From WLMZ01 sp031367435 (GTDB taxonomy: Bacteria > Actinomycetota > Acidimicrobiia > Acidimicrobiales > Ilumatobacteraceae): DNA of 64,000 nt. Below are positions 58,874 to 64,000 of the stretch, in pieces (the stretch's first letter is position 1; the number at the start of each line of letters is the position of its first letter). The position numbers were made by a program, and so were the translations under genes. The stretch lies in contig JANLPV010000100.1 in assembly GCA_031367435.1 (NCBI GenBank), positions 20,319 through 84,318 on the forward strand, given 5' to 3'. The notes under the pieces were generated by a model, which saw only the letters and a program-made list of their open reading frames with translations, had not been told where the DNA came from and did not search any database.

Positions 58874-60355
58874 TTAACCGAGCGGATGTGCGAGTGCGTA
58901 GTCGAGAATGGTCTTGGCGATTGGTCCGGCGAGCTTGCCTCCGGTGCCGGCGCTGATCTCGTCGTTGGTCCCCTTCAGCACCACCGCCACAGCGAACTGC
59001 GGATTCTCGGCGGGTGCGAACGCCGTGATCCACGCATGCGAGCGTTGCGGTTGACCAGTCGCGTTGAGTTGGGCAGTACCGGTCTTTGCCGCGGCCTGAA
59101 TGCCGTTGGCAAGTTTCATACAGCAACTCGCCGTTCCGTTGTTGACCACACCAACCATCAACTCGTTGAGCATCGCCGCGGTCTGTGGTGTGATGGGTGT
59201 CTTCCAAGTTCCGGGGATGGTCTTGGCGAGCACCTTGCCCTGATGATCGAGCGTGGCATCGACAACGTAGGGCTTCATCATCAGGCCGCCGTTCGCGACG
59301 GTGGCCGCGAACATCGCCATCTGCAACGGCACGATCGTGTCGTCATCTTGGCCGAATCCGCGGATCGCCAACTTGGGAGTCGCATTGGCGAAGTCGCTGA
59401 CTTCACCGAAGTGTGAGACGGCACCACCGGGCAGATCGAATGGAATGGGTTCACCAATGCCCCACGCTTTGGTGCCGGCCACCATTCGGTCGGCACCGAC
59501 GTCGACAGCCATACGAGCAAAGGTCGTGTTACAGCTGCGACGGAACACCTCGCGCAAATCGCCACCGCACACGTGGCCGCCATAGTTCTGAATTGGGTTG
59601 GTGGTCTGCGGTGGTGTGTAGCTGGTTTCGTTTGGCCACGCGCTGTCGAAGTTGACCACTCCGTTCTCGATGGCAGTGGCCGTGGTGATGATCTTGAAGG
59701 TCGAGCCCGGCATATATCGCTCTTGATATGCGTTGGCGAGAAGGGGTTTGCCGGGCAGAGCGTTGAGAAACGCGAGCACGTTCTTCGCCTCGGCGTTGTC
59801 GTGGGTGGCGACCTGATTGGGGTTGTAGGTGGGATAGCTGAACATCGCCAGCACCGCACCGGTCTTGGGATCGAGCACCACGACGCTTCCCTCGCGCTCG
59901 CCGAGCGCGTCCTTCGCGACTTGCTGGATGTCGGACCGCATGGTGAGTCGTACCGAGCCGGTGTTGTCCTGGCCGCTGAAGATGTTGGTGATGTTGCTCA
60001 ACTGTTGTGCGCTGGTGTTGCCAGCGAGCACAGCCGTGAACTTCTTTTCGAGCTTCGTGGCACCGAAGGCAAACGTGTAATAGCCAGTGACGTTTGCAAA
60101 GAGATCGCCTTGAGGGTACGTGCGCTGAAACTTGTACTTGGTGTCGGCCGAGGGTTGTGAGCTGGCAATCACAACACCGTCGGCGGTCACGATGGCACCT
60201 CGCGGCTTATCGAAGTCGCGCAAGACTGCACGGTTGTTGTTGACGTTGGCGGCAAGCTCTGGACGCTTCACTACCTGCAACACATTGAGCTGCACGAACA
60301 AGATGAGATAGCACGCGAGAAGCGCTGCGGCGAGCCGTCGAATCTGCTTGTTCAT
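58874..60355 (-). CDS. pbpA: Penicillin-binding protein PbpA (class B, FtsI-like transpeptidase)
   Basis: 493 residues. A single N-terminal membrane helix (LAAALLACYLILFVQLNVLQVV), a PBP dimerisation domain, then the transpeptidase with Ser218-x2-Lys221 (MPGSTFKI), Ser274-Cys275-Asn276 (RRSCNTTFA) and KTGTAQ near the C-terminus. It cross-links peptidoglycan, partnered with the RodA/FtsW-type polymerase encoded just upstream. ATG 60353-60355 overlaps the rodA stop (ATGA), so it is preferred over the longer GTG at 60370. Confidence 0.92.
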   Translation of the reverse strand: MNKQIRRLAAALLACYLILFVQLNVLQVVKRPELAANVNNNRAVLRDFDKPRGAIVTADGVVIASSQPSADTKYKFQRTYPQGDLFANVTGYYTFAFGATKLEKKFTAVLAGNTSAQQLSNITNIFSGQDNTGSVRLTMRSDIQQVAKDALGEREGSVVVLDPKTGAVLAMFSYPTYNPNQVATHDNAEAKNVLAFLNALPGKPLLANAYQERYMPGSTFKIITTATAIENGVVNFDSAWPNETSYTPPQTTNPIQNYGGHVCGGDLREVFRRSCNTTFARMAVDVGADRMVAGTKAWGIGEPIPFDLPGGAVSHFGEVSDFANATPKLAIRGFGQDDDTIVPLQMAMFAATVANGGLMMKPYVVDATLDHQGKVLAKTIPGTWKTPITPQTAAMLNELMVGVVNNGTASCCMKLANGIQAAAKTGTAQLNATGQPQRSHAWITAFAPAENPQFAVAVVLKGTNDEISAGTGGKLAGPIAKTILDYALAHPLG

Positions 60356-61797
60356 GGGGCTGGCTGCCACACGGGGGCGTCGTCGGCATTATCTCTGACG
60401 GAATCTGGCGCAGTGTTGGGCACTCCCGCGCCGATACCGGTGTCAGCTTGACTGCCGAGCTTGCGCCGCAGCTTCCACGCCGCGAACCGTTCCGCGAGTG
60501 TGGGGTCGTCGGGCAGTTCACCAATTTGTCGCGCCGTGCTGTCGCTGACGCGCATGAGCAATGCCAGCAACACGTAGTTGGCAACGAGTGATGAACCGCC
60601 ATAGCTCACGAACGGCAACGTGATGCCCGTGAGCGGAACGACGCGGATGACACCACCGATGATGATGAAGGCCTGCACGCCGAGCAGAGTGGTGAGACCC
60701 ACGGCAAGCAGTTTCTCGAATGGTCGCTCGGCGCGCACGGCGATCCGTAGACCGGCGCCAACCATGAGGAGAAATGCAATCAGCACCGCGGTCGCTCCGA
60801 TGAGCCCCAACTCCTCGGCAATCGCAGCGAAGATGAAGTCGTTCTGTACGGCGGGAATGAGATTCGGGTGGCCCTGCCCCAGCCCAGTGCCGGCGATGCC
60901 GCCGTCGCTGATCGCAAACATGCCCTGCACGATTTGGTAGCCCTTGCCCTGATATTGGCTCCAAGGATCGATCCAGATATGTACTCGGTCCTGCACATGA
61001 GTGAACATGCGAAACGACATGTAGGCCGCGCCACCGAACAACGCAAAGCCGAGCACGAGGAACGTGGCGCGCTCGGTGGCGACCCACAGCATCACGACGA
61101 ACAGCGTGAAGAACAGTAACGACGAGCCGAGGTCCTTCTGACCAACCATCACAACCACGGAGAACGCCCACGCGAGCACGATCGGCATGAAATGACGGGG
61201 TTCGGGTAACCGCAGCGGACCGATGTGCCATGTGCCGGCCGCGATCAACTCGCGCCGCTCATAGAGGTAGCCAGCGAAGAAGAGTGCGAGCAGAATCTTC
61301 GCGAACTCACCTGGCTGAAAGTTGATCGGTCCGACGCGCACCCAGATGCGCGCACCGCCCACGCTGCGGCCGACGCCAGGCACCATCGGCAAGAGCAGTA
61401 GACCTGCGCCGAGGATGAAGAACGACCACTTGTATCTGGCGAGATCGGGCACTCGTTGCACTGTCAACAACGTGCCGATGTAGGCAGCGATCGCGACGAA
61501 GGTCCACGTGGTCTGCAACCCGGCGAGGTGATCGTTCAGCCGTGTGATCATCACGTAACCAACGCCGTGGAGAATCGCGGCCAGAGGTAACAGGGTGGCA
61601 TCTGCGCCGCGCGCCAGTTTGCGCGTTGCGAAATGAGCGACCAGCAACAGGCCGAGTAGGACGACGAGAAATGGGACGATCACCGGCGGGATTGTCGAGT
61701 TCTTGCCGAGTGCGGCGAGGGCGTACATCACCGCAGTGAGGACGCCGGCCATGATGATCAACCCCAACTCGGTCGACCGGCGCGAGAGCGCGTGCAT
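60352..61797 (-). CDS. rodA: SEDS peptidoglycan polymerase (RodA/FtsW family)
   Basis: 481 residues with about ten to twelve membrane helices. SEDS hallmarks: the GRSVGGARIWVRVGPINFQPGEFAKI block, DLGSSLLFF, WIDPWSQYQGKGYQIVQGMFAISDGGIAGTGLGQG, and TLPFVSYGGSSLVANY. It polymerises lipid II into glycan strands. The charged C-terminal tail (about 60 residues) may contact regulators. The start ATG shares one base with the pstP stop (TAATG), and the stop overlaps pbpA. Confidence 0.92.
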   Translation of the reverse strand: MHALSRRSTELGLIIMAGVLTAVMYALAALGKNSTIPPVIVPFLVVLLGLLLVAHFATRKLARGADATLLPLAAILHGVGYVMITRLNDHLAGLQTTWTFVAIAAYIGTLLTVQRVPDLARYKWSFFILGAGLLLLPMVPGVGRSVGGARIWVRVGPINFQPGEFAKILLALFFAGYLYERRELIAAGTWHIGPLRLPEPRHFMPIVLAWAFSVVVMVGQKDLGSSLLFFTLFVVMLWVATERATFLVLGFALFGGAAYMSFRMFTHVQDRVHIWIDPWSQYQGKGYQIVQGMFAISDGGIAGTGLGQGHPNLIPAVQNDFIFAAIAEELGLIGATAVLIAFLLMVGAGLRIAVRAERPFEKLLAVGLTTLLGVQAFIIIGGVIRVVPLTGITLPFVSYGGSSLVANYVLLALLMRVSDSTARQIGELPDDPTLAERFAAWKLRRKLGSQADTGIGAGVPNTAPDSVRDNADDAPVWQPAP

Positions 61798-63272
61798 TAC
61801 GGACCCGCGACTGAAGTGGTGGTGACGGCTGCCGTATCAGGGGTACTTGCGGGGCTGCTCGCCGTCGTGGTGGTGGTCGACTGCACCGTCGTGGTTGGTG
61901 TCACTTCGTTGGCGATGAACTTTGCGGCTTCCTCGGGTGAGCTGAAGATCGGCTTGCTGTCGATCACGTCGATCATTGTCTGATCGAGATCCTGACGAGT
62001 CTTGGTGCTCACTGCATCGACCGTTGGTTCGAACCACAACAAACTGGTGCGTTGACCTTTGTAGACCACAACGGTGTCGCCATTGAATCCGACGAAGTAT
62101 CCGCTGCGGGCATGAACGGCAACGAGTGTGAGTGTGATCGTGGCGATGACCGCGAGGACGAACACGAAGAAGAACGTGCCGATCGTGAGCCGTCGACGTT
62201 TCCGCTTGGAGGGTGGTGCCGGTGCTGCCGGTGCTGGTGGCGCTGCTGGTGACACGGCGGGGTAGACGGCGGTGCTGGACGCCATGTCGCCGAGCTCGAG
62301 CGCGGCGGTGGCGGGCATGTCGTTGCCGGGGTCGTGATCGACAGCGGAAACTGGTGCAGTTGACGCGTCGAGCGTGTCGATTGCCGCCGGCGCTGCTTCG
62401 GCTACAGCGGCCACAGCGGTCGCTTCGGTCGGGAGATCAGGATCGTCGGCCCACTTGGTGGGCTCCTCGATGCCCTCGGCCCACGCAGGATCGAATGCAA
62501 TCTCATCGGTGGGGTCGGGTGGATCGTCACCCGACAACACGTCGACCACAACGACGGTGATGTTGTCGCGACCGCCGTGACGGTTGGCCATAGCTACCAA
62601 CTGCTCGGCGAGTACCTGTGGGTCAGCGACCGAACCAACGAGGTCGGCGATCTCGTGGTCGGGAACTTCGTCGACGAGTCCGTCGCTGCACAGCACGAAC
62701 CGATCGCCGCGCACGATGGGCAAGCTCCAAACATCGGATCGCACCGTGGGCTCGATGCCGAGCGCGCGCGTCACGATGTTGCGGCGCGGATGAGTGCGAG
62801 CTTCTTCGTCGGTGATGTGTCCCGTGGCGACAAGCTCTTGCACGTAGCTGTGATCGACCGTGACGCGTTGCATGCGGCCGAGTCGGTAGCGATAGGTGCG
62901 CGAGTCGCCGACGTTGAGCAGTACGAGCCGCTCTTCGGCCGCACCGTCGAGCGCACCCGGCTCGGCATGCAGGATGGCCAGCGCGGTGACGGTGGTGCCC
63001 ATGCCGGTGTGTGCGCTGTTCGCCCGCGCCGCGCCGTAGATCGCTTCGTTGGCTTCGCTGATTGCGGCTGCCGCTGCAGTTTCGCTTGCGGCACCGTTAC
63101 CCAGCCGCTCGCGAAGAATGCTCGCGGCGAGTGCGCTTGCGACTTCGCCGGCCTGATGTCCGCCCATGCCGTCGGCAACTGCAAACACCTTCGGTTCAGC
63201 GACGAACGTGTCTTCGTTCTCGGCGCGCACCTTGCCGGGGTCGGTGGCGGCACCCCATCGCAGCTCTGCCAT
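61797..63272 (-). CDS. pstP: PP2C-type protein phosphatase PstP
   Basis: 491 residues. PP2C domain: GAATDPGKVRAENEDTF, ADGMGGHQAGEVAS, VGDSRTYRYRLG, DHSYVQELV, SDGLVDEVPDHEI and GRDNITVVVVDV, with Asp residues for Mn binding. A long acidic/Pro linker, one membrane helix (about 365-387) and a small Thr-rich extracytoplasmic tail follow. It dephosphorylates PknB and its substrates. The start ATG overlaps the fhaB stop by one base. Confidence 0.92.
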   Translation of the reverse strand: MAELRWGAATDPGKVRAENEDTFVAEPKVFAVADGMGGHQAGEVASALAASILRERLGNGAASETAAAAAISEANEAIYGAARANSAHTGMGTTVTALAILHAEPGALDGAAEERLVLLNVGDSRTYRYRLGRMQRVTVDHSYVQELVATGHITDEEARTHPRRNIVTRALGIEPTVRSDVWSLPIVRGDRFVLCSDGLVDEVPDHEIADLVGSVADPQVLAEQLVAMANRHGGRDNITVVVVDVLSGDDPPDPTDEIAFDPAWAEGIEEPTKWADDPDLPTEATAVAAVAEAAPAAIDTLDASTAPVSAVDHDPGNDMPATAALELGDMASSTAVYPAVSPAAPPAPAAPAPPSKRKRRRLTIGTFFFVFVLAVIATITLTLVAVHARSGYFVGFNGDTVVVYKGQRTSLLWFEPTVDAVSTKTRQDLDQTMIDVIDSKPIFSSPEEAAKFIANEVTPTTTVQSTTTTTASSPASTPDTAAVTTTSVAGP

Positions 63273-63808
63273 CAGTCGGCCTCCAGAACGATGCTGCCGA
63301 TCTGAATGCGATCGCCACGATGCAGGATTTGTGGCGCGCTGATGCGGTTCGCGTTGACGTAGGTGCCGTTCGTGCTGGCGAGATCTTCGATGACGATGTT
63401 GGTCTGATCGCTGAACACACGTGCGTGTACCTGTGAGACAAACGTGTCGTCGGGAACGCTGATGGTGCAGCCCGCCGCGCGCCCAAATGTGACTTCGTTG
63501 CCGAGCCCGATCGCGGCACCTTTGCGCACCTTTGGTTCGAGCACGATGAGCCGACCGACCGCGCCGCGCTTGCCCTTTGCCGGGCGGCCAGCGCCCTTGC
63601 CCGCGACCGGTGTGCCGATGGTGCTCTGCGCGGCGGCTTGAGCGGAGGGATCGAGCGGTGTTGATGCCTTCGCTGATGCCGGCAATGGTGCTGTACCCGG
63701 ACGTGGTCCGGTGACCTCACTCCAGACAGCCCAGAGCACCCGTGCAAAGAACAGATACAGCAATGCAAGCAGGGTGTACTTGAGAATGTTCAGGAGTGAA
63801 TCTGTCAT
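63272..63808 (-). CDS. fhaB: FHA-domain protein FhaB-like
   Basis: 178 residues. An N-terminal membrane helix (LLNILKYTLLALLYLFFARVLWAVW) and a C-terminal FHA domain (GRAAGCTISVPDDTFVSQVHARVF, LASTNGTYVN) that binds phospho-Thr. Length and order match the mycobacterial FhaB/FipA. It probably brings phosphorylated division proteins to the PknB/PstP complex. The start lies 24 bases from the FhaA stop. Confidence 0.88.
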   Translation of the reverse strand: MTDSLLNILKYTLLALLYLFFARVLWAVWSEVTGPRPGTAPLPASAKASTPLDPSAQAAAQSTIGTPVAGKGAGRPAKGKRGAVGRLIVLEPKVRKGAAIGLGNEVTFGRAAGCTISVPDDTFVSQVHARVFSDQTNIVIEDLASTNGTYVNANRISAPQILHRGDRIQIGSIVLEAD

Positions 63809-63832
63809 GTGCGAGACCGCCGGTGCCGGCAG

Positions 63833-64000
63833 TTAGCTGGCCTCAAAGCGGATCTGCGTGCCACCGAAGCTGAGCATGTCGCCGTCGGCCAACGGGTGCT
63901 CAGCGGTGATGCGGCTGCCGTTGACCTTGGTGCCATTGGTGGAGCCGAGGTCAACGAGGATGAAGGTTGAGCCCTTGGCGCGAATCTCGGCGTGTTGCCG
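63833..64000 (-). CDS. fhaA: FHA-domain protein FhaA-like (C-terminal part only)
   Basis: The last 55 residues of a protein that starts beyond the right edge. They are the end of an FHA domain: RQHAEIRAKGSTFILVDLGSTNGTKVNG, then GDMLSFGGTQIRFEAS and TAA. As in mycobacteria it would precede fhaB and bind phosphorylated targets such as MviN/MurJ-type proteins. Full length unknown. Confidence 0.85.
   Translation of the reverse strand, partial: RQHAEIRAKGSTFILVDLGSTNGTKVNGSRITAEHPLADGDMLSFGGTQIRFEAS

Overview
The window comes from a high-GC actinobacterium, most likely a member of the Acidimicrobiia (Ilumatobacter-like); this placement is an inference. Supporting signs are frequent GTG/TTG starts, dense ATGA/GTGA stop-start overlaps, promoters placed for leaderless transcripts, a mycobacterial-type SOS box, a DUF222-HNH gene, F420-type luciferase-like oxidoreductases, a menaquinone/geranylgeranyl reductase, and an fhaA-fhaB-pstP-rodA-pbpA-pknB-trpG-crgA block in the order known from mycobacteria.

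Layout: 1-2118 (minus) holds a partial luciferase-like oxidoreductase, an enoyl-CoA hydratase and a dimethylargininase. 2230-6885 (plus) is a complete long-chain olefin cluster, oleA-oleBC-oleD. 6882-10064 holds a PspC membrane protein and a divergent PspC-histidine kinase/LuxR regulator pair; the regulator gene is bordered by tandem repeats that multiply its start junction and its stop codon. 10204-12753 is a P-type ATPase. 12868-15284 is a YjjI/YjjW-like glycyl radical enzyme with its activase. 15336-23659 mixes a menaquinone reductase, DinB, SDRs, a TetR regulator, an unknown 340-residue protein, a beta-hydroxyacid dehydrogenase, a cupredoxin and an MBL hydrolase. 23675-27843 looks like a catabolic operon (haloalkane dehalogenase, SRPBCC, sulfatase, propeller protein) and runs into an isolated mraY at 27848. 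28920-30185 is a DUF222-HNH gene whose start codon lies inside an SOS box. After a GNAT and an MFS gene comes a complete dipeptide/oligopeptide ABC transporter (32354-38074).

A tRNA-Ala at 39622 is followed by about 350 bp of non-coding tandem and inverted repeats. 40052-46054 is a type IV pilus locus (pilB divergent from pilC and four pilin-like genes, the last with a large extra C-terminal domain). 46081-49551 has an OmpR-type two-component system divergent from two exported low-complexity proteins. 49619-55547 holds housekeeping and catabolic genes (SnoaL-like, TrmH-type methyltransferase, ferredoxin reductase, class III aminotransferase with MarR, thiolase). 55630-64000 is the cell-wall and Ser/Thr phospho-signalling block.

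The most unusual feature is a recurring pattern: short tandem repeats sit at gene borders in at least seven places (545-580, 4223-4267, 9394-9444, 10062-10109, 17130-17164, 39728-39818, 58711-58724). Several of them duplicate translation signals (start, stop or Shine-Dalgarno). No CRISPR array, insertion sequence, prophage or rRNA gene was seen.
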